A stretch of DNA of 64,000 nt, from contig JACRLJ010000106.1 of NCBI GenBank assembly GCA_016215105.1, positions 1 through 64,000 of the forward strand, written 5' to 3'. Shown here piece after piece: positions 42,883 to 51,488 of the stretch; position 1 is the stretch's first letter, and each line of letters opens with the position of its first letter. The position numbers and the translations under genes were made by a program. Under the pieces are notes generated by a model. It worked only from the letters and a program-made list of their open reading frames with translations. It was not told the origin of the DNA and ran no database searches. The stretch comes from Candidatus Hydrogenedentota bacterium. Lineage in GTDB: Bacteria; Hydrogenedentota; Hydrogenedentia; Hydrogenedentales; SLHB01.

Positions 42883-44013
42883 ATGGTAACAGACCAACTC
42901 GCTGGCAATGATACAACGCCGCCCGCGCCCTCCATTCTCGTGGTCGAGGACAATATCGCCAGCCAGAGAATTGCCGTTCTAATGCTCCAAAGGCTCGGCT
43001 GCCGTTGCGACGTGAGCCACAACGGGCTGGAAGCCATCACGGCTACTCTCGCGCGCGGCTATGACCTGGTATTGATGGACCTGCAATTGCCCGACATGTG
43101 CGGAGCGGAAGCCGCCCGGCAAATCCGCCAGAATGAAAAGGACGGCGTTCGTACCCCGATCGTGGCCATGACTGCCGAGGCGCTTCACGAAGATCGCGAG
43201 AAATGCGTCAAAGCCGGCATGGATGGCTTCCTGTCAAAGCCGGTCTCACTGGACGCCTTGCGCGAAGCGCTGGCCCGCCACCTATGCGTCAGATCTCCCG
43301 CCAAGTCTCGTCCGAGCGAAACCGGTGCCTCGGAGCTTGTCGATATCGCGCGCATTCGCAGCGCCGCCAACGGCGATATCGCGCTCGAACGCGAACTCAT
43401 AGACCTTTTTTTGGCCGACTCCGAGACACGACTCGACAGTGTCGAGCTAGCTTTGATGGCCCGCAACATCACAATCGCCCGACGCGAGATCCACACCATC
43501 AAGGGCGCCAGTGGCAGTGTCGGCGCGAACGAAATGCAGCAACGAGCGCTCGATCTCGAAGGCCTGAATGACGTTGAACTGGCCGATACGTCACATCCAG
43601 CGTTGCGCGCGCTAAACATGGCGTTTGCGGCCACGCGCGAGTTCCTCCTGCACCACATCGAGGAACGAGAGGCTGCGTCCTCCCAAGTCGCCGACTCGCG
43701 CATCGAGACGGTCTTCGCCTACGGCACGCTTCTGGACAGCGCCGTGCAGGTCTCATTGTTTGGCAGGATATTGACGGGCGCCTCCGATGCGCTCACGGGA
43801 TATAAGGCGGCCTCGGTAACCCAGGACGGTCAAACCTATCCGAATCTGGCGCCAGACAAGGACGGACGAATTAACGGAGTGCTCCTTGAGCTTACTCCTC
43901 ACGAACTAGCCACGGCCGACGCCTACGAAGGTGAGCCCTATTCACGGATCAGAGTTCTAACGGACGCCGGAAGAACCGCCTGGCTATACATCGCCGGCGC
44001 CCCCGGCGATTGA
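42883..44013 (+). CDS. Response regulator-HPt-gamma-glutamylcyclotransferase-like fusion
   Basis: A 376-residue protein with a near-perfect ribosome site, GGAGGTGA at 42871-42878, before the ATG at 42883. Residues about 15-135 are a receiver domain (ILVVEDNIASQ, phospho-acceptor D66 in LMDLQLPDM, K119 in LSKPVS). Residues about 145-245 are a histidine phosphotransfer domain with H204 in REIHTIKGASGSVG. Residues about 275-376 are a GGCT/AIG2-like fold with YGTL at 280-283 and the likely catalytic E349 in YEGEPY. GGCT enzymes release 5-oxoproline from gamma-glutamyl amines. Phosphotransfer control of such an enzyme, or use of its fold as a ligand sensor, are both possible. No histidine kinase is adjacent; one hybrid kinase lies at 57568. 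Confidence 0.88.
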   Translation: MVTDQLAGNDTTPPAPSILVVEDNIASQRIAVLMLQRLGCRCDVSHNGLEAITATLARGYDLVLMDLQLPDMCGAEAARQIRQNEKDGVRTPIVAMTAEALHEDREKCVKAGMDGFLSKPVSLDALREALARHLCVRSPAKSRPSETGASELVDIARIRSAANGDIALERELIDLFLADSETRLDSVELALMARNITIARREIHTIKGASGSVGANEMQQRALDLEGLNDVELADTSHPALRALNMAFAATREFLLHHIEEREAASSQVADSRIETVFAYGTLLDSAVQVSLFGRILTGASDALTGYKAASVTQDGQTYPNLAPDKDGRINGVLLELTPHELATADAYEGEPYSRIRVLTDAGRTAWLYIAGAPGD

Positions 44014-44051
44014 GCGGTTCTAGGAAAACCCGAGTCGGGCCGGACGGGGAG

Positions 44052-44071
44052 GGCGAATGTCCTCATTCGCC
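44052..44071. repeat. GGCGAATG hairpin, copy 1
   Basis: GGCGAATG-TCCT-CATTCGCC is a perfect 8-bp stem with a 4-nt loop, 39 nt after the fusion protein stop. An identical hairpin lies at 46762-46781, so the two flank the rhamnosidase-like gene. No T-run follows, so it is a repeat first and a terminator only possibly. Confidence 0.7.
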
Positions 44072-44238
44072 GGCCGCACAGAGATAAATCATTTTGTTAG
44101 GCGCTCCCTCCGCATGCTCAACCTCATGTTCCCGGTGCGTGTCCAGCCCGCGGCATTCCGCAAGGTGAACTACTGAAGACTTCCGTGCTAACGTGTCCCG
44201 CTACGCACAACAGAAAACTCCAAACAGAAAGGCTCCAA

Positions 44239-46572
44239 ATGACGACGACTTTGGTGGCGCTGCTCATGACCTCAGCGCTGAGCATGGTTCCCAATCCTCA
44301 ATTTCAATCGGCAAAACCCATCTGGCCATCCGGACGCGAAGCCGAAAAAAATCTCTGCGTCGGATTTCGCGCTGAGTTCACCGCTGCGGCCGGACAGCGC
44401 GTGTCGCTCCGGCTCACGGCCTCGACGCTCTACCGGCTCTACGTGAACGGCGTTCACACCGGCTACGGCCCCGCGCGCGGACCACATGGATTCTATCGTC
44501 TCGACGAACTCGACATCACGGACCGCCTCGCGCCCGGCGCCAACGTTGTCGCCGTTGAAGTCGCCGGATACAACGTCAACAGCTACTACCTCATCGATCA
44601 GCCCTCGTTCCTCCAGGCTGAAGTAACGTCAAACGGAAAGGTCATCGCTTCCACCGCCGGTGACGGAGCGCAATTCATCGCCCACATCCTCACCGAACGC
44701 GTGCAAAAAGCCCAGCGCTACAGTTTCCAGCGGCCCTTCGCAGAGGTTTATCACCTCGCTCCGGGTTACGACGCATGGCGCGTCTCCGGTTCGCCCGCCC
44801 CGCCCGCGGTCGAGTGCGCAGTCCAACCCGCCAAATCGCTGTTGACGCGTGGCGTGCCCTATCCCACGTTCACCGCGCGCCCGGCAATATGGGACATCGC
44901 GTCGGGCAGCGCCGAAGCAGGCGCCAAGCCGGAAAAACCATGGGCGGACCGTGTACTTACCGGCATTAGCGACAAAGTCAAAGGCTATCCGCAGTCCGAA
45001 CTCGAGGTAATTCCATCCCTGGATCTACAGGCCGTTCACAACTCATCGACCCCGGCGATTAATCAGCCCCTGGATTCGGGGCGCCCCATCACCCTAGGCC
45101 CCAACTCCTTTCACATCGTAGACTTTGGCGTGAACTATACCGGCTTCATCGGAGTGCGCATCACCGCGCGTAAACCCACCCGTCTCTACCTCACGTTCGA
45201 CGAAATCCTCTCCGACAACGACGTGAACTTCATGCGTATGGGCTGCGTCAACATTATCCAGCTCGACATCGCCCCCGGAACCCCGGTCCAATTGACCGCC
45301 ACCCCGTCCGACATCCACTTCGAATCCTACGAGCCCTACACCTTCCGTTACCTCAAGGCCATCGTCCTCGACGGCGACTGCGACATCACCTCGCTCACCG
45401 TCCGCGATTACACCAACCCCGATGTCTACCAGGCCCACTTCGCGTGCAGCGACCCGCGCCTCAACACCCTTTTCAACGCCGGACGAGAAACGTATCGCCA
45501 AAACGCCGTCGACGTCTTCACCGACTGCCCCTCCCGCGAACGCGCCGGATGGCTCTGCGACAGCTTTTTCACCGCACGCGTCGAGCCCGACCTTTCCGGG
45601 ACGACCGCCGTCGAAAAGAACTTCTTCGAGAACTTCCTCCTTCCCCCGAAGTTCGAGCATCTCCCCGGCGGCATGCTCCCCATGTGTTACCCCTCTGACC
45701 ACAACGACGGCGTGTTTATCCCCAACTGGGCCCTGTGGTTCGTCGTTCAACTCGACGAATACCGCGCGCGTAGCGGCGACACCGCCTTCATCGAGTGGTC
45801 CAAAGCCAACGAGTTCGTCCAGGATGTGAACTACCCCAGCAACATGCTCTACGCCAAAGCCCTCGAATGCGCTGGACGTCTCTACAACGCGCCTGACCTC
45901 ACCGCAGAAGCCGCCCGCATACGCGACGTCATCCGTCAACAATCCTTCGATGGTCAGTTCTTCGTCGACAACGCCCTGCGCAAAGACGGTAAACTCGAAA
46001 TAACCAAGAATCGCAGCGAAGTCTGCCAATACTTCGCCTTCTTCTTCGACGTGGCCACACCGGCCTCACAGCCGGATTTGTGGAAAGCGCTCACCGAACA
46101 GTTCGGCCCGGACCGCAAGAACACCAAGGCCTTCCCCGAGATCCACGCCGCCAATTCCTTCGTCGGCAACATGCTCCGCTTCGAGATCCTCTCCCGCTAC
46201 GGCAAGTCCCAGCAAATCCTCCAGGAATCCATCGGCTATCTCCTCTACATGGCCGAGCGCACCGGAACACTATGGGAAAACGACGGCCCCTACGCGAGTT
46301 GCGACCACGGCTTCGCGTCCCACATCGTCCACACCCTCTACCGCGACGTCCTCGGCGCATATTCCGTTGACACCGTAAACAAGGTCGTCCACCTCCGCTT
46401 CTCCGGCCTCGACCTTACCTGGTGCGAAGGCCGCATCCCCGTCCCCGGCGGCGCCATCGACCTCCACTGGTGGAAAGATAACGACACGCTCAACTACCGC
46501 GTTACTGCCCCGGCTGGCTACAAAGTTGAGACCGAAAATACCGGCGCACTCAAGCTCGTGCGCCATCCATAA
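44239..46572 (+). CDS. Secreted alpha-L-rhamnosidase-like glycosidase (GH78-like)
   Basis: A 777-residue protein from the ATG at 44239, preceded by AAAGG; the open frame also extends to 44185 but without a signal peptide at its start. A signal peptide (TTLVALLMTSALSMV) leads into N-terminal beta-sandwich domains with sugar-binding features (YRLYVNGVHTGYGPARG, residues about 70-90), typical of GH78 enzymes. The six-hairpin catalytic domain begins near residue 400; DCPSRERAGWLCD at 429-441 matches the GH78 block DCPqREReGW, and the late GTLWENDGP holds the expected second Glu. It probably cleaves terminal rhamnose from polysaccharide or glycoside outside the cytoplasm. Substrate detail is not predictable. 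Confidence 0.85.
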   Translation: MTTTLVALLMTSALSMVPNPQFQSAKPIWPSGREAEKNLCVGFRAEFTAAAGQRVSLRLTASTLYRLYVNGVHTGYGPARGPHGFYRLDELDITDRLAPGANVVAVEVAGYNVNSYYLIDQPSFLQAEVTSNGKVIASTAGDGAQFIAHILTERVQKAQRYSFQRPFAEVYHLAPGYDAWRVSGSPAPPAVECAVQPAKSLLTRGVPYPTFTARPAIWDIASGSAEAGAKPEKPWADRVLTGISDKVKGYPQSELEVIPSLDLQAVHNSSTPAINQPLDSGRPITLGPNSFHIVDFGVNYTGFIGVRITARKPTRLYLTFDEILSDNDVNFMRMGCVNIIQLDIAPGTPVQLTATPSDIHFESYEPYTFRYLKAIVLDGDCDITSLTVRDYTNPDVYQAHFACSDPRLNTLFNAGRETYRQNAVDVFTDCPSRERAGWLCDSFFTARVEPDLSGTTAVEKNFFENFLLPPKFEHLPGGMLPMCYPSDHNDGVFIPNWALWFVVQLDEYRARSGDTAFIEWSKANEFVQDVNYPSNMLYAKALECAGRLYNAPDLTAEAARIRDVIRQQSFDGQFFVDNALRKDGKLEITKNRSEVCQYFAFFFDVATPASQPDLWKALTEQFGPDRKNTKAFPEIHAANSFVGNMLRFEILSRYGKSQQILQESIGYLLYMAERTGTLWENDGPYASCDHGFASHIVHTLYRDVLGAYSVDTVNKVVHLRFSGLDLTWCEGRIPVPGGAIDLHWWKDNDTLNYRVTAPAGYKVETENTGALKLVRHP

Positions 46573-46630
46573 TTCGAAGATGATTGGACGCCACTGCCTA
46601 GCCGCGGCTTACCTCGGTTGAGGCGCCACC

Positions 46631-46693
46631 CCTATCCGACCTATCCGACCTATCCGACCTATCCGACCTATCCGACCTATCCGACCTATCCGA
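46631..46693. repeat. 9-bp tandem repeat, seven perfect copies of CCTATCCGA
   Basis: CCTATCCGA is repeated seven times without error from 46631 to 46693, then decays (CCCGTCCC). The unit is a one-base relative of CCTGTCCGA at 31773-31808. It lies 58 nt after the rhamnosidase-like gene in intergenic DNA. Confidence 0.95.
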
Positions 46694-46761
46694 CCCGTCC
46701 CAGTACGCCCGCGCTCGATGAGCGCGAGCCGCCGGGGCGCCAGAAATGCAGAGAGCGGGAG

Positions 46762-46781
46762 GGCGAATGTCCTCATTCGCC
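46762..46781. repeat. GGCGAATG hairpin, copy 2
   Basis: This is identical to 44052-44071, including the flanking GGGAGG before and CGG after it. It lies 68 nt after the 9-bp tandem array in the same intergenic space. Confidence 0.7.
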
Positions 46782-46912
46782 GGTCGGAGCGCAAAGATCG
46801 GTACCTATTCAATTGTGTCCTCAGAAGCCACAGCGAGGAATCTACTCGCGCGACACCCACGACGGTCGCTTTCGTCGTAGACTAACCGCGCGCAGCCCTG
46901 CACGGGGCGGCG

Positions 46913-47449
46913 TCAACGTCCTTGCTCAACGGGAGTCGAAGACACGGTCGGTAACGTCCCATCCGCCGTGTACCGAATAATGCCCGATTCATCTAGATAA
47001 TAGCGGAGATACCCTGTACGTCCAGGCGACAAAGGGTCCGCCAGTACGCGATACGCGGGCTTGGTGTCTCCTTTCTGTTGAGTAACGACTACCGTGAACA
47101 CGTAACCATTCTTTTCCCCGGCGCCAAGAGTCGTGTCACTCAAAGCCGGCGCCTTACCCATACCGTCCAGATTCAGCAATTGCTCGAGTGTTCCGTAATC
47201 ACCAACACCGTCCTTGTCGGAGTCCGCATAACAGGACGCTTGAAACTTCGTCTCCGCAATGTAAAGACTATGCAAGACACCCAAAGCGCTCAGTTCGTTC
47301 TTCCCCAATACCTGACGTCTTATCTCCACCTGAATCTGCGACCAGAGTAACGCAATGGCCCCGCCCATCAGAATCACAAGAATGACGAGCAGGACCATGA
47401 CAGCCACGGTCCATCCTGGCAGTCGCGTCTCGCGCACTGTATGGCTCAT
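46913..47449 (-). CDS. Pseudopilin-like membrane-anchored protein
   Basis: This 178-residue protein has one N-terminal membrane helix (WTVAVMVLLVILVILMGGAIALLW, residues about 13-36), then a soluble part. The segments YADSDKDGVGDYGTLEQLL, GYVFTVVVTQ, AYRVLADPLSPGRTGYLRYY and GIIRYTADG are typical of type II secretion or type IV pilin-like proteins of planctomycete-type bacteria. It lacks the GFxxxE prepilin cleavage motif, so it may remain an anchored relative. GGGGAGG lies before the ATG at 47449. It is a single gene without pilus or secretion neighbours. Function is unknown beyond a periplasmic location. Confidence 0.75.
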   Translation of the reverse strand: MSHTVRETRLPGWTVAVMVLLVILVILMGGAIALLWSQIQVEIRRQVLGKNELSALGVLHSLYIAETKFQASCYADSDKDGVGDYGTLEQLLNLDGMGKAPALSDTTLGAGEKNGYVFTVVVTQQKGDTKPAYRVLADPLSPGRTGYLRYYLDESGIIRYTADGTLPTVSSTPVEQGR

Positions 47450-47586
47450 TCTGACCTCCCCGTATTACTTACCGTCATTCAGGAAGCGCAAGTAAACAGC
47501 GCCTCTAAAATGTAGTCTGCCAAAACACGCATTCACACTAGCACACCGCCAACCTGAATCCGTGCGCCCCAATCCGAGAGTGTAGG

Positions 47587-48189
47587 CTATAGTCTCGCGA
47601 GATCATCACCACTTCCTCCCGGCGCAATCCCAGACGGGGCGTCGTCACCTTCATTCACCATTCTCCAAAGCGCCCAGACACAGCAGTCGGTGTGACTCAC
47701 GTCCGGATAATTCGTCCTTAGCGAACACTGAATATCGAACGCGCAACCATATGAATCGATAAGTCCGACTCGTGAAAGCTCGCTGTTTTCAAAAGACGCC
47801 GGAAATCCACCGCAGTTTGTCAGAACGCTGATTCCACCCCTCTTATCGACCAGATCATACCCTTCGAAAACAAACCGTCGGTCGCTGAGTTCGCCTGCGC
47901 AGTCAAGACCCGGCTCGCGGAGCGCCGCAAGAACTTGCACGTCTGTGATAGCGCGAACGCGCTCGAGCAAGTAATCGAGGTCCCAGAAAAAATCACTCAA
48001 GAAGTCCTCGTGGACATTGTGATTCCAATCCTCATCACTTATCTCGTCGATAACGTTTGGACAGAGAAGCTCATCAAGCGATACCACCTCGGTCAATTGA
48101 GTCAATCCGGACCATTTGACATAGTTGCCCCATCGGCCCCCAGCATCCGGGCCAAATGGTTGGCACGCGATAAACATTGGCTTGATCAT
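47587..48189 (-). CDS. Hypothetical protein, acidic, 200 residues
   Basis: I do not recognise this family. The protein is acidic and rich in Trp, Asp and Cys (RWGNYVKWSGL, SDEDWNHNVHEDFLSDFFWDLDYLLERV, SHTDCCVWALW). It has no signal peptide or membrane helix, so it should be cytoplasmic. Codon use resembles that of its neighbours only in part; the DNA is less GC-rich than the adjacent gene. The ATG at 48189 has no strong ribosome site. It lies 137 nt upstream of the pseudopilin-like gene in the same direction. Toxin-immunity or phage-derived proteins sometimes look like this, but there is no evidence for either here. Confidence 0.65.
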   Translation of the reverse strand: MIKPMFIACQPFGPDAGGRWGNYVKWSGLTQLTEVVSLDELLCPNVIDEISDEDWNHNVHEDFLSDFFWDLDYLLERVRAITDVQVLAALREPGLDCAGELSDRRFVFEGYDLVDKRGGISVLTNCGGFPASFENSELSRVGLIDSYGCAFDIQCSLRTNYPDVSHTDCCVWALWRMVNEGDDAPSGIAPGGSGDDLARL

Positions 48190-48258
48190 TCAGTCAATGC
48201 TCCCAGACTCTTCCTGCACGCCTTCCAAATCGAAATCAGTCCAATACCCCGCGCCTAC

Positions 48259-48480
48259 TCACATATACTTCCGCATCACCCAGTACAACACGCCCACCCC
48301 CACCGACACCGCCGCCGCGCCCCAGCCCGACTCGATCACCATAGGGACAATGCCAATGACAATCCCGAACACCAACGGCAACGGCTCCTTCTGCCGCACG
48401 CCATACACAAACATCGCCGTCCCCACCGCCCCCGTAACGATCACCACCATCCACCACAACCCGTCGCCTTCAGCGTTCAC
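48259..48480 (-). CDS. Small two-helix membrane protein
   Basis: This 73-residue protein consists almost only of membrane helices (LWWMVVIVTGAVGTAMFVYGV and LPLVFGIVIGIVPMVI, then GAAAVSVGVGVLYWVM). It starts with GTG at 48480, preceded by AAGGGAG, and overlaps the end of the larger membrane protein gene by 11 nt, so the two are probably translated together. I recognise no family. It may be a partner subunit of the upstream protein. Confidence 0.65.
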   Translation of the reverse strand: MNAEGDGLWWMVVIVTGAVGTAMFVYGVRQKEPLPLVFGIVIGIVPMVIESGWGAAAVSVGVGVLYWVMRKYM

Positions 48481-49987
48481 GCGCGCTCCCTTCCGCCACC
48501 CTCGTCCGGACCCGAACCAAGAACGGAGCCAATAATACCAGCGGCGCGCCCAAGGGTGTATTCGAATAGACTGTCAGCGCCACGCCCGCCACGGCCAATA
48601 CTAACCACGCGCCGACTTGCCTACTGGAAAGCGTCTCAGTTGCCGCCCGCGCCTTCCGCCAGCGCCTCACCAAAACCAGCCCGCACATCACGCACCACAA
48701 CCCAAACCCAACGCATACCGCGACGCCAATCCAAACCACCCAAGGCGTCCTGCCGGCCTTCTCCGCGCGCGAATCCGCAAGCGCCGTACGAGTCAAACTG
48801 AACAGCATCCCAGTCTCCCCCACATACGGTGCGTCCGATGCGCTCGAGAGCATACGCGGCCCCAGCATCGATCCATCCGGCAGCGGCCACGACGCGGCCA
48901 GCGCCTCAGCGCTCAGCGCATAGGCGTGGTCGGGCCGGCCGTGTACGCGCGCCGCCGCAACGCCGAATGCGCTCGCCGCCGTCCCAAACCCGCCAATCAC
49001 CGGACCCGCGTCCACTTCCATCTGCCACGCCGATTCACGAGCTTCTCTCGAAAACTCGCGGAACCCCGCCAACATAGGCCGCTGCTCCCAGAAGCGCCTC
49101 TCGTACGCCGCGTACCACTGCGCCGCCGTATCCGGCCAAAGCTCCGGCGACCAAACCAGCATGAACGATATCCCCACGCCACGCGCCGGACCCATGCCGC
49201 GCCCGGACCGCGAATTCGCCCGATAGGAAGGCAGCCCCGTCTCCGCGTCCAAGGCCTTGCCCTCAAACGCGCGCACCGCGCGCGCGACAAACGCCGAACG
49301 ATCGGTTCCCAATACCGCATCGGCCCGCCGTATCGCCGCCACCGCCGACAACACATCAACCGGATAGCACTCGCCCGGATAATCGTCCAACAACCCGTGC
49401 GCCGACGCATCCATCTCGTTGGATAGCGATTCCACCTGACTCGACAGCAACTCCCGATACCGCGCGTCCCCCGTCAACTTCTCATAACTGGTCAGCCCAC
49501 TGATCAAAAGCATCCGATAGAACAGATTCTCCCGCGTCAGATACCCGTCGCCCCAATAGTCCCGCACCCACTTCGCATGATTGGGATCGGCGATCAGCGC
49601 GGCCGCCGCCTCAATCGTCTCGCGCGCACACACCTTCGGCGCCACAGCCGCAAGTGACCTGTCCTTCTCCCACGCCTCTTGCAGGGATTCCGTCGCCCAC
49701 AAATAGAACACCGCGCTGAACACCGGCCACTCCGTCGTCGTTACGTTGACATGATCCTGCCGCGTCGCCCTGCCCGACGCCACGCGCGCCCGCGCCCAAG
49801 GCCCAAACTTCTCGGTCAGCGTCTTGTGCCAGCCGTACGTGAACCGGGGAATCTCCCCGGTCGCCAAACCGGGGTCGCGAAGCTCACGAATCACGATCAC
49901 CGGAGGCGCCACGAAGTAATACAGCCCCAGCCCCGCCAGAACGACCGCGTTGACATACATGCAGACTCGCAGCCCTTTGCTCACCAT
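48470..49987 (-). CDS. Membrane protein with alpha/alpha-toroid-like domain, unknown function
   Basis: About 505 residues. One N-terminal helix (VCMYVNAVVLAGLGLYYFVA), a soluble region of roughly 380 residues rich in helix pairs and Trp/Tyr, then two or three C-terminal helices (WVVWIGVAVCVGFGLWCVMCGLVLV, GAWLVLAVAGVALTVYS). The soluble part (NLFYRMLLISGLTSYEKLTGD, LLDDYPGECYPVDVLSAVAAI, GMGPARGVGISFMLVW) recalls linalool dehydratase/isomerase-type alpha6/alpha6 barrels, but I cannot confirm this. AGGAG lies 11 nt before the ATG at 49987. The 73-residue membrane protein gene overlaps its end. A periplasmic enzyme or sensor role is a guess. Confidence 0.7.
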   Translation of the reverse strand: MVSKGLRVCMYVNAVVLAGLGLYYFVAPPVIVIRELRDPGLATGEIPRFTYGWHKTLTEKFGPWARARVASGRATRQDHVNVTTTEWPVFSAVFYLWATESLQEAWEKDRSLAAVAPKVCARETIEAAAALIADPNHAKWVRDYWGDGYLTRENLFYRMLLISGLTSYEKLTGDARYRELLSSQVESLSNEMDASAHGLLDDYPGECYPVDVLSAVAAIRRADAVLGTDRSAFVARAVRAFEGKALDAETGLPSYRANSRSGRGMGPARGVGISFMLVWSPELWPDTAAQWYAAYERRFWEQRPMLAGFREFSREARESAWQMEVDAGPVIGGFGTAASAFGVAAARVHGRPDHAYALSAEALAASWPLPDGSMLGPRMLSSASDAPYVGETGMLFSLTRTALADSRAEKAGRTPWVVWIGVAVCVGFGLWCVMCGLVLVRRWRKARAATETLSSRQVGAWLVLAVAGVALTVYSNTPLGAPLVLLAPFLVRVRTRVAEGSARER

Positions 49988-50136
49988 TCCCTCGCTCTCT
50001 CCTATACCACGTGTTTGGCCCACGCAGCTCCCCACACGGCCCCATCAGCGCATAATCGCCAAAGTCCCTGCTAACGCCTCTTCAGACCATGTCAAGCCAT
50101 GTCGTTTCTTCGTCTCCCCGCAATACCCTCACAACG

Positions 50137-50184
50137 TGTCATTCTGAACGTAAGTGAAGAATCCGCGGCCAACGTGCGAGCGCC
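50137..50184. repeat. TGTCATTCTGA-type dispersed repeat, copy 2
   Basis: It matches 42750-42797 at 41 of 48 positions. It lies upstream of the membrane protein gene in a 586-nt spacer. Confidence 0.7.
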
Positions 50185-50428
50185 GCACACTTCGCTCCAA
50201 ACGCCCGTCTCGCACGGATTGACGTCTCAAACCCACGCGTTCGACTCCAAATGACCAACACCCACGTGAATCGTCACACCCATACTATACCACCAATAAC
50301 AACGTCGTAGCAAGGACTTTTCTATACAAAGACATAAGAAAAGATCTAGCGTAGTGAGGTATAACTAGGTTGCCATATCATCTTCTGTGGAGACTGCGTC
50401 TGGCACCGTTAGGCGCGCCAGATCTTAG

Positions 50429-50483
50429 CCCACGGCGTGAGCCGTGGGATCAGCCCAAGCATGAGTGTCAGCCCTGTAAGGGC
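50429..50483. repeat. Two short palindromic repeats
   Basis: CCCACGGC-GTGA-GCCGTGGG (50429-50448) is a perfect 8-bp hairpin, followed by GCCCT-GTA-AGGGC (50471-50483), a 5-bp hairpin. Both belong to common intergenic palindrome types. They lie about 90-145 nt after the end of the BtrH-like gene and could act as transcription-end structures, but no T-run is present. Confidence 0.55.
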
Positions 50484-50573
50484 GAAAGACAACTTTGCCC
50501 CGTGGACGTCACGCCGGCGTACTAAGATGCCAACAACACGAAACAATACGCTAAGTTCGTTCGCGCTTCCCGC

Positions 50574-51488
50574 CTAGCTCCCCGCTCGAAACACCGCCGA
50601 GAACGCCCCCGCCGCCGAAACTGCCGCTGCCTCCTTCGCCTGCGCCTCCCGCAACAATCCCACCTTCGTGTCGCTATCCATATCCTTGTCGCTAACCCGC
50701 TGAAGAAGACTCGCCAGATCCCGGTAGACCTCCGCCAATTCCGCCGCAAGCGCCGATGTCCCGGCGTACTCCCGCTGTATCTCGCCAAAATACTCGGACG
50801 CCATGGCCCGGCACTCCGACCACACCGTCGCGTTCCACCAATTCCCGTGGCTCGCCCCAAACTTCGGCGCCGCGGCTATCCAATTCGCATACGCGTCAGG
50901 ACCAACCCCATACCCGTCCATGCTGTACTGCGATGGATTCTTCTGAAGGTCAATCGCAAAATCCAGGCTCTGCAAAATGATCGTCCTGCGATCCGACGGC
51001 CGCGCCTTTTCAAATGCGAAGAAGCTCGCGTGAACGCGATCGCCGAACTCCTTCCAACTCCCAAACGACAATCGCGCCGGAGGAAAATCATTAACGCACA
51101 CCCACGGCTGCGCGGTGAAGAACCCCTCCGCGTCGTATCCGGTAATCAGCTGATTCTCCAAGTTCAGCAGCGCGCACGGCGTCCCCACGTCCAGCGCCGC
51201 GCACAACCGGCGTTCCACCTTGGCCCTTTCCTCCGCGCTGCTAGCGCGCGAGTAGAACCCCAAGTCTCTCACCTGCACGCCCAGATTACCCAGCAACCGA
51301 TCGAACTCCGCCCGCTTCCAGCAGTAAGGCCCGCTCGGACACAGTTCCTTGTGGATGTTAATCAGAAACGCATGCCCGGTTCCCCCAAACACCGTCGCGG
51401 GACTCGCCTCGATCCCAAAATAGTCCACGACCCCTTTCACGACCCCCATCAACGTCGTGTTGAATCCCGGCATCGCCAAGTTCGTCAT
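50574..51488 (-). CDS. BtrH N-terminal-like / C39-like protein
   Basis: About 304 residues. The N-terminal 130 residues (NTTLMGVVKGVVDYFGIEASPATVFGGTGHAFLINI, HKELCPSGPYCW, CALLNLENQLITGYDAEGF) resemble the BtrH N-terminal domain of butirosin biosynthesis, a papain-like fold related to C39 peptidases that transfers acyl groups or binds peptides. The C-terminal half is helical (AAELAEVYRDLASLLQRVSDK). I do not see a clear Cys-His pair, so an inactive or different role is possible. The ATG at 51488 has GGAGG about 12-15 nt upstream; the frame opens further to 51560 without support. It stands alone between large intergenic spaces. Confidence 0.7.
   Translation of the reverse strand: MTNLAMPGFNTTLMGVVKGVVDYFGIEASPATVFGGTGHAFLINIHKELCPSGPYCWKRAEFDRLLGNLGVQVRDLGFYSRASSAEERAKVERRLCAALDVGTPCALLNLENQLITGYDAEGFFTAQPWVCVNDFPPARLSFGSWKEFGDRVHASFFAFEKARPSDRRTIILQSLDFAIDLQKNPSQYSMDGYGVGPDAYANWIAAAPKFGASHGNWWNATVWSECRAMASEYFGEIQREYAGTSALAAELAEVYRDLASLLQRVSDKDMDSDTKVGLLREAQAKEAAAVSAAGAFSAVFRAGS

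Larger units (their letters stand above)
46573..46912. other. 340-nt convergent intergenic region rich in repeats
   Basis: The spacer between the rhamnosidase-like gene and the convergent pseudopilin-like gene carries the 9-bp tandem array and the GGCGAATG hairpin. The small open frames here only reflect the 9-bp repeat (period divisible by three). No gene is supported. Confidence 0.6.
49988..50573. other. 586-nt intergenic region with dispersed repeats
   Basis: This is the spacer between the membrane protein gene (start 49987) and the end of the BtrH-like gene. It carries the TGTCATTCTGA repeat and two palindromes. The part 50250-50400 is AT-richer than the surroundings, but I see no gene or promoter there. 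Confidence 0.5.

Noticed and set aside
45094-46029. 311-codon open frame on the minus strand
   Set aside because: It is antisense to the rhamnosidase-like gene, which has clear family motifs. The frame has a Val/Glu/Gly-rich composition typical of a complement-strand shadow.
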